From the NCBI GenBank assembly GCA_036346395.1, contig CM070603.1, forward strand, positions 22,415,045 to 22,479,044: a stretch of DNA of 64,000 nucleotides. Reading direction: 5' to 3'. The translations under genes were made by a program, and so were the position numbers. The notes under the pieces were generated by a model. That model made no database searches and was not told where the DNA came from. It worked only from the letters and a program-made list of their open reading frames with translations. This DNA is from Hsuehochloa calcarea. Its lineage: Eukaryota; Streptophyta; Magnoliopsida; Poales; Poaceae. Of this stretch, positions 9,515 to 21,339 are shown one piece after another; positions within the stretch are counted from its first letter, which is position 1; each line of letters begins with the position of its first letter.

Positions 9515-11104
9515 TTGAGAGACCATGTGAGAGGTCCTCCACTGAGTGATGAGTATTTGACAAGTGTGTTGATTAGATTGAGAGTTGAGGTTTTCGGTTT
9601 GGACTGCTTCGGTCGAGTCGTGAAATCGGAACTACATTGTGTATGGAGTGGAAGTTCGATTAATCTAACTACCGTGATGGAAATAGGAACTTCCGATTTA
9701 TCCGGTTTTGCTCTCGGTGAAGGAAATCGGAACTTCCGCACAAGGGGTAGCGAGTGTCCGATAATATCGACATTGAGTGTTCTCTCGAGATATTAAATCG
9801 AATTAAATATCCGAAAGTCGGTTGTTCCGATATCGAAAGTACCGCAGTTGTTGAGCGCGAACTTCCGATATTCCCGATAATGCGGATAATTCGAAATCGA
9901 ACTTCCGCCGTGTTAAATCGGAACTTCCGATTGTGTCCGTAATCGCGCGTAGAAGATTAAATTGTGATTTTGATTTTGTATGAGTTTGAGTCTTATACAA
10001 TTGTTGATGCTATGATATTGTGCAATGCTATGTGATGTGTTTTTGTCTGTGTTGATGCGCAGGCATCAAGATGGAGTCGTGGCGAGACACGGTACCGGAC
10101 TAGGCGCAGGAGGCGTTGAGGTCGAACGGTCGGGATGTGTCAAGACGGCGTGAATCTTGAAGCGGTTAAGTCGTCGCACAACAAGGTGTACGGAGGCTTC
10201 CGTAAGGTGCGCAAGGGGCGAAAGGGTCTTTTCGCAAGCGGCAAAAGTGGAGGCGGTTCCGTTCGATGTAGCGGGCTTAATGGGTTGGAGGCCCATTAGC
10301 AGAGGCTATAAATAGGGAGAACCACGGGTTAGGGTTAGACCTTTTGATACAAAATTAGGGTTAGCTCCACCAAAAGGGTGTGTTTTGTTTTTGAGTTTGT
10401 GGAGTTGATGAACTGAAACCTATTGTAATCTTTCCTCTTTGTGTTACCTCAGTAATCCATATTTCAATCCAATGAAATCGAGGTTTTGATTACTTGATTT
10501 TGCAACTCTCTCTCTCTCTGCTCATGTTGAATATCTAGGGTTTTGGCATATCTTTTGCTTCGCTTTATGAAATAGCATGAAACTTCATATCTAGAATCGT
10601 TTTGGTATTGCTATTACTTCCTCAAAGTTTCATGCTCTAAGAATCTGAGAATCTCGCTTATCATTGGTTTTGGTCTTTCTTGCCCCTTCTTCAAGAAATC
10701 CGTTTTTGGTTCGATTATTGAATCTTTGGTTGCAATTCTTCTCCATGAGGTCAAGAAGGTGTTTAGGATGATGTCCTGTGAAACTTGACCAGAGAAGAGC
10801 ATTCAAGATTTAGTTTTTGGATTTTTGAAGAGAAACCCGAGCGCACTGTTTCCGATTGTCCATAGCGGAACTACCGCAGGCGGAACTTCCGCACTGATTC
10901 CGGAACTACCGGAGTGCGGAAGTACCGCCGGGTAAAATCGGAACGTCCGATATTTGTCAGAACAGTCTGGAATGTATGATTAGTTCTCTGATTTTGTTTT
11001 ACTCTTCTTGAGAGGGTTTGTTGATCTTATTTAAATACAGTAAAGGGGAGTTCTTATTTTTAAGGCACCATTCACCCCCCCTCTGTTGCCATTTCGGTCC
11101 TTCA
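9515..11104 (+). repeat. Copia A 3' LTR
   Basis: It is 1590 bp, starts TGAGAGACC and ends GGTCCTTCA, and matches 129-1730. The stretch from about 10320 to 10920 is almost base-identical to its partner, while the CG-rich first 450 bp differs every 10-30 bases by one- or two-base changes. Confidence 0.95.
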
Positions 11105-12240
11105 AGGCACAAAATGGATGTCAAATTCCCCGAGTTCGACCGCCCATTTAGCAATGCATCCCATTGCTTCCCCGTGCTGGAGGACCTCTCCTAAGGGAAA
11201 TCTAGATGCCATAGTAACCTTGTGCACTTGGAATAATGCCTTAGCTTCCATGAAGACATGAGGATGTCATATAAAAGTATTTGGACCTAAGGGTAACACT
11301 CTTTGGGCCCATGTAAGACATTGCTTATAGAGTATACTGGTCATGGAGTATTGTCACGTTTTGCGACTAGTACTGCATTTATCGCTTGTGGCATAGTATC
11401 CAAGTACAATGAGAGTGGCTCATCTGGTTGTGGTGAAACCAAGATCGGAGCACTTGTAAGATATATCTTGATATCCTCGAAGGCTTTGTTTACCTCTTCA
11501 GACCACTCAAAACCCTCATGTTTCCTAAGAAGTTTAAAGAAAGGGGTCCTTTTTCTCCTAGACAAGCTATGAAGCGGCTTAACGCAGCCATGCACCCTGC
11601 GGGCTTCTAGTCTTCCTTGTTTGTAGTCAGAGGGTGCATCTGATGGGATTGGCTTCAATACCTCGGGCAGAGACAAGGAACCCAAGTAGCTTTCTAGAAG
11701 AAACTCCAAACACACATGTCTCAAGATTGAGTTTTGAGTAGTGCTTTCTAACATTGTCTTTTGCATAAGGTGCTGGAAGGATGCACCAGCACTCTTTAAC
11801 CCAAATGGTATTTTGACATAGCAACAAATTCCAAATGGAGTAATGAACGCGGTATTTTCTTCATCATCTAAATACATACTAATCCGATGATATCCAAAAT
11901 ATGCATATAGGAAATTAAGCATCTCACAACCAGCATAGAATTAACTAATTGGTCAATACATAGAAGGAGAAAATCACCATTTGGACATGCTTTATTCAAG
12001 TCAGTGAAATCTACACACATTATCCACTTACCTTTAGACTTCCTAACCATCATAGGATTTGTCAACCACTCAGTGTGGTCGACTTCTCTTATGAAGCCTG
12101 CTTTAAGTATCTTATTTAGTTTCGACCAGATCGCTTCTCATCGTTTGGGGGCGAAGCGTTGCAACTTTTGTTTCACGGGATTCTTATCAGGCTGTAAAGC
12201 TAGCCTATGCTAGATTACCTCCTTGGGGATCCTGGGCATG
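11105..12240 (-). pseudogene. Tat element reverse transcriptase and proximal RNase H, with internal RT deletion
   Basis: Reading leftwards: WIMCVDFTDLNKACP (about 12000-12050), YHRISMYLDDEENTAFITPFG (about 11840-11890), IPFGLKSAGASFQHLMQKTMLE (about 11760-11825), then KLNLETCVFGVSS, KLLGFLVSARGIEANP (about 11650-11740), FFKLLRKHEGFEWSEE (about 11500-11550) and the RNase H start (YLDTMPQAINAVLVAKRD, about 11340-11400). The piece ends with KWAVELGEFDIHFVPRT at 11105-11160 and continues at 128-1. Between MQKTMLE and KLNLETC about 40-50 residues usually found here are absent, including the catalytic YxDD. This RT is therefore dead even if the frameshifts are artefacts. Confidence 0.85.
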
Positions 12241-12299
12241 TTGGATGGCTTCCATGCAAATAAATTTGTGTTTGCTTCGAGGAAGGTAATGAGTGTGTC

Positions 12300-13040
12300 T
12301 TCCTATGCGGGGTTGAGGCCAACCCCGATGCCAACTGTCTTGGAGTGCTCAGTTGGATTGAGCGGAATCTCCTTGAACTGGTCATTTGGCTTGGGTGAAA
12401 CCTTCAACTTCGTGTGCTTCACCGAGTGTAGCACATTGTGAGCTTCTCGAGTTGGAATCTCACCCGGTAACTTGAGGGACTTGCAATCGCATGTGTGCAT
12501 CATCTTATTATCACATCGAACTATGATGACTCCTTTGGGACCTAACATATTTAAGCATTGATAACCATAATGGACAACCATTAGAAACTTTGCCAAAGTA
12601 GGTTGACCAAGAATAGCATTATATGCAATATCAAAATTGACCACGTCAAAGGAGATTCTCTCTGTCCTGAAATTGCTCGAAATCCCAAATGTAATAGGAA
12701 GGGAAACTTGGCCAATAGGCTTGGCCGAAGACCTAGGTACGATACCATGAAATGAATATCACACTGGTTTTATTTTTGTCCTGGGTTCTTGCATCTCATC
12801 CAGCACACTTGTAAACAAGATGTTAAGAGGATTCCCACCATCAACTAAAACTTGATTGACTTGGCAATTGTTGATGGTGGGTTTGACCATAATCAGAAAA
12901 TGACTGGGTCGAGTGCAAGGGATTGGACAATTTTCGTTTTCAAAGGAAATAAAAACTTCTGGCCACTTAGGTAACTTATGCACAACAAGAGGATCAATAG
13001 AGTTTACCTCATGTTTGATAGCATTAAGCTGTCGTTTCAA
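12300..13040 (-). pseudogene. Tat element protease region
   Basis: The frame 13040-12759 contains LPKWPEVFISFENENCPIP and the active site as VDGGNPLNILFTSVLDEM near 12800-12850. The DGG form replaces the more common DS/TG and is usual in this lineage. The following block at 12644-12303 (FDIAYNAILGQPTLAKFLMV, then MLGPKGVIIVRCD) is the conserved end of the protease and the spacer to RT. The protease would release Gag and Pol products. At least two frame breaks are present. Confidence 0.75.
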
Positions 13041-13269
13041 CTCATATATCGATGAGCCCCATAGATGTGGTTGATCATGTGCTTAGGTTGTTGTTACGAC
13101 ATTTCCTCTTCCTCCTTTGACTGCTTCTTGTCACTTGGCTATCCCATCCTTTGATGGTGGGAAGTGCGCGCTTGCTAGAGTAGCAATCCTTGAGCTTACG
13201 TTGGAAGAATCAGCAATTGCGGAGGTTAAGCCTGTTTTTTATGGAAAGGGCTCCACCTCGGCTTGTCTG

Positions 13270-15134
13270 ACTTTTGTTAGGGGCGTTTCACTTTGCCCTG
13301 ATCAAAGTTCTGTTCGGAGCCTCGAGACTCCTTGTCACTGACAGCTAGCACCTCCTTCGAGTTCTTTGCTTGTGGCTTCTTACCCTTGAACTCGCTCTTG
13401 GATTTTTCAACCCGCTTTTCCTTGTCCCTGTCATTCACCCCTCGAGAATCCTTGTCGTCATGATCTATAGTCTCGCTCCACTCGACTACCTCAGTTGCTG
13501 TCGCACAGCGGTCGGTCATCTCAAAGAGTTTAGTGACAGTGGATGGAGGGTTCAAGGAAATATCTTCTGTGAACCTCCAATTCCTGACTTCATGCTTAAA
13601 GGATCGAATAACATATGAGTCTGATACCTCAAGAATAGTATTTTGAACCTAGCTAAAGCGTCGTAGGAACTGACATGGGGTGTCGTGCAATTCCTGCTGC
13701 ATGCGATACATGTCGTCCTCCTTTCCAAGGCGATTGTAGATGCCCTGGAAGTTTTCCAGCATCAAATCATAGAGATGTTGTCACAAGTAGATCGACTCGA
13801 GTGACTGGTTGGGCAGCCACGACTGAGCAAAACCTTCGAGCAGGGTCAGAAGATAGTTCTCCATGACATACTCACCTCCTCCAACTACTCAGATCGTAGT
13901 GGTATAGATTTGGAGAAATTCAAGGGGTTTTTGATTCCTATTGAACTTCTGCATATTTGCTGGTCAAAACTTGTCTAGCCAACGAACTGCTCTGAGGTTG
14001 TACGAAAACGGCTAACAACTAGTAATTGGGTCATAACGCCTCCTTTGTAGAAATCAAGGGTTAGCATAACCGGGAGATCATACATGACAATACCCAGTGG
14101 TAAAAGGACCTGATCGGTCATAGACGTTAGTTCTGCGAGGGTAATCCTTTTCGTGTTCCATCTGCTGATGTAGATTCCTCCAAGGGAGTCATGGTTTCCC
14201 ACTCCTCCGATGAGCTTGTCGACCACCTGTCGTGGGAGGTATAGGTTGGTGCCTTCTTCACCTACCATTGTGGTTGGGAAATCGACTAGGAGATGGGTTT
14301 GGATGAGGAAGGTCTTGCTCTCTCCTACGCTGAGAGTTGTGCGATCGACGGGATCATCCCGGTGCGATCTCCGAAACACCACTGTTGGTACCACTCGGCT
14401 CTACCCATTGTATCCTAGAGCTGTTGGGTGATCTCCTTGGCAAAGGCATCATAGCCAGGTGCTCTTCCGAGCTCTTTGTTTGGATTCTCTATGAGATCAT
14501 TAATCCATTGAAGTTCTTGAGCAGTTTTCGACTGGTACTGGACTAGACTAGGCAACTGGTCCTAGGCCGCAATCCTTCTTCTCCTGGTAGTCTCGGGATC
14601 ATCTATGTTTGAGCTTGTCGGGGCATCTCCCGACGGAGTGTGATCACTTCTAGGACGTTGGTCACGGTCATGAAAGTCGAGATCTCCCTCGTTGTCAAAA
14701 TTCTCACCATTCGAACAAGCGTCGAGAGGGGGTGTATAGTGGGTAGCATTCTTAGAACCGGCGGGTGGAGAGCAATTAGGACTTGTAGAGAGGGAAATGG
14801 CCTCGTGGGTGCTACTGGCTCCGTAGTGGTTGAACCCACCTGGCTTGACATGCAGTAGAAAGATAATGCCTCACGACTCGAAGCAATCCCTGCCAAGAAG
14901 GGGAATTTTGGGCTATAACCGTGTCTAATCGAAGGCATACTCTAATATTGTGTGGCCGGACTCGCAACTGAAGAGTTTTCGACGACTAGTAGATGGTGTC
15001 TGAACCCTAGAATTGTACGTTCCAAGATTTCCTGAAGGTAGTTGGTCATCCTCGGACGAGCTTGCGTGCTCAAAGGTGGGGGTCTCACTGCGTTCGGAGC
15101 TCGTCGTTGGCAGGCATTGGTCATGGTCACTTGG
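13270..15134 (-). pseudogene. gag: Tat element gag, central and C-terminal part
   Basis: The retrotransposon gag core is recognisable in shifted frames at about 13560-13960: a WLPNQSLESI-like block, NFQGIYNRLGKEDDMY, then PPSTVTKLFEMTDRCATATEVVEW (13470-13555). The C-terminus is a Lys/Asp/Glu-rich tail (13277-13470). The upstream part (14000-15100) is Ser/Thr/Arg-rich with scattered frames. The N-terminus continues at 19174-19400, beyond the inserted solo LTR. No clear zinc knuckle is visible. Confidence 0.7.
15130..15134. repeat. Probable target-site duplication of the solo LTR (CTTGG / CTTAG)
   Basis: CTTGG at 15130-15134 precedes the LTR and CTTAG at 19174-19178 follows it, four of five bases matching. 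The continuity of the gag frame across the insert supports this reading. Confidence 0.7.
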
Positions 15135-18100
15135 TGTCGGACTCCGGGCTTTGAATATCAGAAGCCCTCATGTGTGTACCGTACTAGTTCCATGATCAGT
15201 GGCTAGTACACGTATCCACAACATTGATAATCACATCCATCCATACATACATACAAAATGAAACAAACGTGGAACATAACTTAAGTGATTACAGAGTTTA
15301 CCGACCAAATAAAAGCTCAGGTATCAGAAGTAGCGAATGAAATAATGGAAGAATAATATGTGGAAAGTCCAAAAGTCTAGCGATATACCCATCCAAACCC
15401 TCAGGCAACCAATAAGAAACAAGTCCTAGAAGGACCCATCACCGAACTCTCCAACACTGGGTGCAAAGAACGCGTTGTCCAACGTAGGCTCATCCTCTAA
15501 GTCTAAACAACAATTTAAGCAAGAATGAGTGCATTGCGTAATCAGCAAGACTTGAGGTGTATTGCAAAGTTTATATATATGCATGGCTAACAAAGGATGA
15601 GGCTCTATACTACAAGTTATTTTTAGAATGAAGCATGTTTTATTTGCAATATCAATATGTAATACTTTGCAACGGAAATTTAAAGAGTACTTAAATAGAT
15701 AAAGGACAACAAGTAAGTACTTGATAAATAATAAATCACAACCCTCCATGGTTGCGATCAACATCTTACTTTCAGCCATAGGCATGGCACTCAACTCAAA
15801 TAACACAACAAAACCATTCCCTCATTTTCCAACTAGAACTATTTTTGAAAAAAAAAACAATACTATACCCCGCAATACTACACTTAGCACGCTCATCACC
15901 ACGAGCAAGGCTATTTAAATAAACTGACACTCTGGAAAGGGTACAATGTTACCCACATCTACGGATTCTCTAGTTTAATTGTTCGGCATCCGCCGATACC
16001 ACTACTAACTAACCTTTGGTAAGCAGTCTAGAGCATGCATCGAAGCCTTTATATTACCTAGTCCTAACCTTGCACTAGCTTGGCAAATGAACACCCTTAC
16101 TTCACTCGGGTATACCTCTGTCTCAGTGAGGTATTCACCTGTGTGTCAGCAAGCTTTGTGCCCGACACTATAGTGAAGGGAGCCCCTTCGAACATGCCTA
16201 CACCAGTCATGCTCGCACTACTACTGCCTTCCAACGTTCAAGGCTAGTTTTCGATGACTTAATCAGCTAAGGCTGTCCTATACCAGCACATGTGATTGTA
16301 CGCTTTCGCTTAGGTCGGATATACTATTGTTTGGTCCTTAATTGACCTGGGCGAGAATCTCCTCATATCTACTTGTGAGATACACCTCTCATACTCCTCA
16401 TATTATAATATGACTCACCCGCATTACAAACTAAGTTTTTCATTTTTTTTATTTTTTAAATACAAAATAACAGAGGTAAACCCCCCTGGACGATCATTTC
16501 AAAATCCCCCAAACTCATATTTAACTTGTCATCCATTTTTTCCAATTTTTGTAAAGACTAAAGCTCGGTTAACCATTTGTGCAATATTCGCATTCGAAAC
16601 ACCAAATTCGACGCCATTCATTGTCTAAGCCATACCCTAATGGCTACAAAAATATGGGTATCAATATTTCAAGGAGGATAATGCGTCGAATAGGACTATA
16701 AGTACCATTAACCCTAAATATAGCAATTTTAAGCAAACATACACGCATGCATAATAGATTTTACAAAAAGAAGTACAATAATTAAAATAGTAGGATCAAT
16801 ATGGTAATAGCGGGTGCTTGCCTTTCTTTGGTTTCTCTGATTAAGGGGATGGATGATCGTTGCAAATTTCGCTCGAACAATCGACGTCTAATCAAAAGAG
16901 CTGGAAGCAAATTAAATATAGAACAATAATTTCAACAGCAACAAAATCCAAATATTTTTTGCGGATTTAGATATAGCATAATTTTATGTGAATTTAGAAA
17001 AAAGATTCATTCAATTTGGAGTTATGCAAAAGTTATTAACATTTTAATTTGTTTCTATTTGAAAATTCCAGAAATTTAGAACAGGGTGACGTCAAAAGCG
17101 TATTTTTTGAGGTTTATTTTTTCCAATAGTGAAAGCATATTATCCTCTGAGTTCTACTGAGGTTTAAGCTTTTCAGTAGAGAAATCATATTTTCCTCTGA
17201 ACTGAAAGCGCCTTTTCTCATTTTTTTGATTTTTATTAACTTACATGTGGGGCCTACTTGTCCGTGACTCATATTCTAACTATGTTTTAAATTAGATTTC
17301 TATTAACTTTTCTACTGGTCCCACCAGTCATAGATTTAATACTTTCAAGCTCTATCAATTAGCATTAAACATCTCCTAATCATCTGAGCCCACTGGGAGA
17401 GAGAGAAAGTGAAGAGCAACAGTGCTACGCAAGGCAAAGCGCCATGGCGAGCTCGCCGGCGGCGACGTAGGCACGGAGAGGCTCGGGGAATGTAAAAAAT
17501 GGGTTCCCTTCTCGACGGTGATCCCACCGGGTGGTGATAGGATCCGAAGAGATGGTCGGAGGCAGCGCTACGCCTGCGAGAAGAGGCAAGGTGCCTAGCG
17601 TCTGACATGGTTTTCGCGCCTAGAGGAAATCAACAATGAATGGTGGTGTGTATTGTGTTTAGGGGATGAGTACGGTGCTATAGGCAGCGGCTCGGGTCCA
17701 ATGGTCACCGGAGTGGCAGCGATACCCTTTCCTGCACGGCGCCATGGGCTATCATTATGAAGCTTATGCTACACTAGCTAATTTACCAATCTAACACACA
17801 TAGAAGCGCTAGGGAACTACCAGGAGCTCACCAAGGGTGTAGATGACATCAGGGGATGGCCGGAGAAGTGTTGATCAGTGGTGGGATAGAGGTGACTCAT
17901 GATGTTGGCATGTTATTGCATTAGAGGTGCTTCAAGAAGCAGCACATTAGATGCTTGAAGTCCTAAGGATGATGTAGGTGCGAGGAATCGAACGGTGACT
18001 CATTGGAGTGACGGCGAACAGAAAAGGAATCAGCCGCGACCAGTTTTGGGCAAGAGCTTGTTTCCTGTGATTCCCTGAGTTTGGGTCCACATTGAGCAAG

Positions 18101-19173
18101 GAAAGAGCATTAGTAGAGTTTGGAACGCGATACGGCGCAATTAGATGAGGTTTAAGCTCACCAGAGTGTTGGGAATGCCAAGGCCTGAAATGGGGTGTGC
18201 ACCGGTGGTGAAGAAGATGGCGGCGCGATTATGCTATGGGGTTCCTAGAGCTACATCAAGCATAGAGGGAGTATTAGTGAGGCAAGGGACACATGGTGAC
18301 ATTTGTGGTGAGGGCAAGGAAGCAAACTAGAGCAAATGGAGGTGTGAAGCTTGCTCGCCGGCTTCGGGAACGACACTCTCGTTCCCAGTGAAGCAAAGCA
18401 TGAGACGCTTTGATTCTGTGCAAGAAGTGAGATTGGCAAGCTAAGGAGCTCGTGACGCAGTGAGGGTCTTAAATATACAGTGGAGAATGGTGTGAGAGGA
18501 GCGGCGAGAAAATGGCACCATGAACGGTTGTCTCGTGTTGAGTTTCGGTATCATCGCACGCGTGGGATAACGGCCCGTCAACGGGGAAGCTAGCAGGGGC
18601 GAAGGCTGGAAGAGGTCACTAGGGTAGATTCGGGAACAAAACTGTGGGCGTCGGTCGCATCCCGTGGGTGAGCAGTGGAGCTGGTGAGGGCACCCTGGTG
18701 CACTTGCGCGCGCTAGCGCGAGGTGGAATACACCACCTAACGAGCGGGCCCAGAATGTCAGTGAGAGGGTGAGAGCAAAGCTACACGGGCTGGAGCAGGT
18801 GCGAGCAAAATTGGGCCAGGCAAAATCGACCATTTGGCTTGGCAGAAAATTAAATTAGGTTTGGAATTTTCAGGAAAGGCCTAGTCTTTGTCAATTTTTT
18901 AAACCTATCAAACATGCTCTAAATTTTACGAACATTTTTGTGAGGGTTTTGGACACTGTTTAGTTGCTTGTGTAAATTTTTTAGGATTTAATCGGCTTTG
19001 TGATTTTCTCTGAAATTCTTGCAAGTTGTTGTTTGCATGAAATTTCATTATTTTATTTATACCAAAGCTCAAAAAATGTGCAAAAATAGTTTTCCACACA
19101 AAACATGATCAAAATAATTCTCCCACTTCTTTTCCTTATATTTTCCCAAAATTGGGATTGTTGGGATGTTACA
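15135..19173 (-). mobile_element. Solo LTR of a Tekay-like gypsy element
   Basis: The 4039-bp segment begins TGTCGGACTCC and ends GATGTTACA on the plus strand, matching the boundaries of the other Tekay LTRs here (31062, 52671, 63123). It shares the internal CATGATCAGT-GCTAG motif about 50-70 bp from that end. It has no internal region or partner LTR. Flanking gag sequence is continuous across it, and near-matching 5-bp repeats flank it. This is the product of unequal recombination between two LTRs. It contains only short chance frames, is AT-rich from 15200 to 17350 and from 18840 to 19150, and is GC-rich around 17400-18800. Confidence 0.8.
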
Positions 19174-19440
19174 CTTAGACCCTTGCTTTGTGAGGATTCT
19201 GACTCCCCATTTGGGCGTAGAGCTGCTGACGAGAGTGCAGGTGATAGCGCGCGCTCCTGCAGCATGTCCATGGCACAATCTCCTGGGTCTGACGACAGGT
19301 TCTAGGAGTAGGTGTTGCCCTCGGACGAGTAGATGCTCGGCTCATAGTTGTAGCAGACATCCATGTCAAGTCCTATGTAATCTTCAAGATTGAACCAATT
19401 CTCCTCGTTTCCACTCGTTTGTCATGGAGGCATCTGAGCA
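19174..19440 (-). pseudogene. gag: Tat element gag N-terminus and start of its leader
   Basis: On the minus strand a frame with MDMLQERALSPALSSAALRP and then ESESSQSKGLS enters the solo LTR junction at 19174. It resumes at 15130 with DHDQCLPTTSSERSETPTFE and ends past 15000. One copy of the duplicated target (CTAAG/CCAAG) keeps the frame open. This identifies the segment as the acidic/Ser-rich N-terminal region of the Tat gag. The true start codon is uncertain. Confidence 0.6.
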
Positions 19441-19468
19441 GAATGAATGAACATCACCACGGTATTCT

Positions 19469-19485
19469 CCACAGACGAAGCCAAC
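19469..19485 (-). other. Tat element primer-binding region
   Basis: The minus strand reads GTTGGCTTCGTCTGTGG directly after the LTR terminus TTGACA. Grass Tat elements typically carry TTGGCGCCGTCTGTGG at this point, so two bases differ from what I remember of the family. Confidence 0.55.
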
Positions 19486-19708
19486 TGTCAATGAATTACT
19501 ATCAATCTTAGGGAGTAAATGTAGGAACATGACTCTTAAGATCACGCAAGAAGAGACATGGTGTTTTTTAGACAGGTTCAGATCTTCTCCGTGGCGAATA
19601 ATTACCTACTCCTAGATTCTTGTATTAAGCGAGATTACAATGCACAATGTGCCACTGAATCTATGAATGCTATCAATCGTCTCCTCTCTTTTTCTCCATA
19701 TGCCGGCA
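19486..19708 (-). repeat. Tat element 5' LTR, inner part (interrupted by CACTA)
   Basis: The plus strand starts TGTCAATGAATTAC and contains the TTTAGACAGGTTCAG stretch common near the end of grass Tat LTRs. It runs to the GCA target site at 19706-19708, where the CACTA element begins. The rest of the LTR resumes at 60929. Confidence 0.55.
19706..19708. repeat. Target-site duplication GCA of the CACTA element
   Basis: GCA at 19706-19708 precedes CACTACTAC and GCA at 60926-60928 follows GTAGTAGTG. Three bases is the standard CACTA duplication size. Confidence 0.9.
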
Positions 19709-19722
19709 CACTACTACAAAAG
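19709..19722 (+). repeat. CACTA 5' terminal inverted repeat (3' copy at about 60909-60925)
   Basis: The left end is CACTACTACAAAAGAG. The right end, read from outside inwards on the minus strand, is CACTACTACACAAAGGG. Such termini are cut by the TNP2 transposase. Confidence 0.93.
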
Positions 19723-19734
19723 AGTCTATAGCAG

Positions 19735-19868
19735 ACGGTCCATCACAGACGGTTCCTTAGGAACCGTCTGTGTTGGGTCTGTCTGGGCCTTGTTTTGGCG
19801 CAGCGGGCCTATCACAGACGGTTCTATTTCAGAACCGTCTGTGATGGTCAATTATCACAGACGGTTCT
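19735..19868. repeat. CACTA 5' subterminal palindrome array, outer part
   Basis: Repeated TCACAGACGGTTC / GAACCGTCTGTG arms occur at about 19741-19770, 19810-19845 and 19855-19868. The last unit is cut in its loop by copia B and its partner arm appears at 24461. These arrays are the equivalent of the TNPA binding sites of maize Spm. Confidence 0.85.
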
Positions 19869-20084
19869 TGTAGGACCGGAAAGGCGACTGAGGGGGGGGT
19901 GAATAGGCGCTTTCAAAACTTTCTCGCCTAAAGCAAATTCAACACGAACTTTACTCCTTTAGCTATGAAAGCTAAGAAGATCAGTAAGCACACAGCGGAA
20001 GCCTTGTGCTGAATCCGACAAACCCCGACAACCACACGATACAAAAGTGGAGACCTAATCTCAAAGGGTTGATCTGGGCACAGG

Positions 20085-20245
20085 CGGTCAGACCGGCTAC
20101 CACGGGCGGTCGGACCGACGTTCAACCAGCGGTCTGACCGGCAACTAACTGGCGGTCGGACCGGTGGACAGCGGTTCGACCCGGCAGAACAGCGGTCTGA
20201 ATATACGGGCGGTCGGACCGCCGTTACAAGTCCGGTCAGACCGGT
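20085..20245. repeat. Copia B palindrome cluster downstream of the promoter
   Basis: At least seven copies of GGCGGTCGGACCG, CGGTCAGACCGG and CGGTCTGACCGG are spaced about 20-25 bp apart. The core CGGTCNGACCG is palindromic and contains GTCGG, the complement of the DRE-type CCGAC core. Confidence 0.88.
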
Positions 20246-20808
20246 TCAGTCCAGTACTGAAAAATGAACCCAAATCTAAAACGAAATTTGATCCAACTTT
20301 TGATTCAACCAATGAAACTTGACCAAATTTCGAGCACACCTCCCTAATGATATTGGAGACCTATTTCTAGCGACGATCCTTCAGATCCACTTCGCAGAAT
20401 CGATCTCTCAAGGATTTAACCAAGAAGTGCACAAACCCTAGAAATATGAAAAACTTTGATTCAAGACTTGCTTGTGGGGATTGAAAGTCTAGATGATTCT
20501 AGGAGTATTCCCACACATCAAAGCAAGACAAAATGGGTCAAGAGACCAAGTATAAACCCTTGAATCAAGGAAGCACCAAATTCATCCAAATGAGAGAAGA
20601 ACACAAAGAGGAGACAAATGATCTCTCAAGCAAGCATCACAAGATTGATTGATCTCACAAGATGCTTACAAAGCCACTCCCTCAAGGAGGACAAGAGCTC
20701 ACCAAGGAGCAACACAATCTCTCCCTCTCTTCCTCTCCAAACCCTAACCCTAGAAAAGCAAGGGGGGAAAACAAATGAATGCCTCTCTCGTTTTCCTTCT
20801 CCCCCTTT

Positions 20809-20822
20809 CCTATTTATACTAG
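20809..20822 (-). promoter_or_regulatory. TATA box of copia B LTR (second copy at 23510-23523)
   Basis: The minus strand reads CTAGTATAAATAGG, a consensus-like plant TATA box. The LTR fragment at 23441-24450 keeps the same box. Confidence 0.65.
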
Positions 20823-21339
20823 AGAGGACTAGAGTTTCACATTTGGGGCCCACTCACACATGGGACCCATACAAATCTGTTGAAGCAATCGCCTGCTTCA
20901 CCACGTGTAGGTTGATCAGCGATTCTCATCGACGCCAAGCCTCTCTTGTCCGAATCCCATCGGAACCTCCCAGAGACTCGCACCGATATCCGCACCGCCT
21001 GATCCAACCAGCTGTACCGAACCACCCGTTCGATCCATCTTGCCCATCCTGCACCATGCTTGTGTCACACGACCTCACCCGGTATCCCTGATCGTTCTGG
21101 ACCTCGGCTCTCCAAGCGTAGTCCCGATCCACTCACCGTTGACGTCGTTGACCTGCAAGCCACCTGCACAGCAATAGACAAACAAACCATTTCCAGGAAC
21201 AAGTTCTTCACAACTTGACCCACGTTAGTTCCACAATGCAATATGCAACAATAAAGCATTGATAACTAAACATTAAACACAATCAACATGCATCAATGCG
21301 AACTTGGCACACCTCCAAGTCATCGCCGGTCTCGATCCC

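Larger units (their letters stand above)
129..11104 (+). mobile_element. Copia A: complete SIRE/Maximus-type Ty1/copia retrotransposon
   Basis: The element has two LTRs of about 1.6 kb (129-1730 and 9515-11104), a 5-bp TSD, a tRNA-Met type primer-binding site, a gag with zinc knuckle and coiled coil, then protease, integrase, RT and RNase H in copia order, a long non-coding 3' region and a polypurine tract. The integrase-before-RT order defines Ty1/copia. The long gag coiled coil, the 1.7 kb between pol and 3' LTR and the CATCAAGGGGGAGA tract suggest the SIRE/Maximus lineage. It sits in the RNase H gene of the Tat element in opposite orientation. All reading frames are interrupted as written, so it is non-autonomous on this sequence. 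Confidence 0.95.

Noticed and set aside
129..11104. C-to-T mutation by methylation (RIP-like decay) as the cause of LTR differences
   Set aside because: Many differences are one- or two-base indels at CNG and CG sites, and both LTRs show losses. Transitions alone do not explain them.
11303..14546. Plus-strand frames of 60-90 codons across the Tat region
   Set aside because: They are shadows of the minus-strand gag and pol frames.
15135..19173. Pairing this LTR with the adjacent Tat gag as the 5' LTR of the same element
   Set aside because: No primer-binding site adjoins it, the Tat gag frame continues on its other side, and a separate LTR end with a Tat-like primer site lies at 19469-19486.
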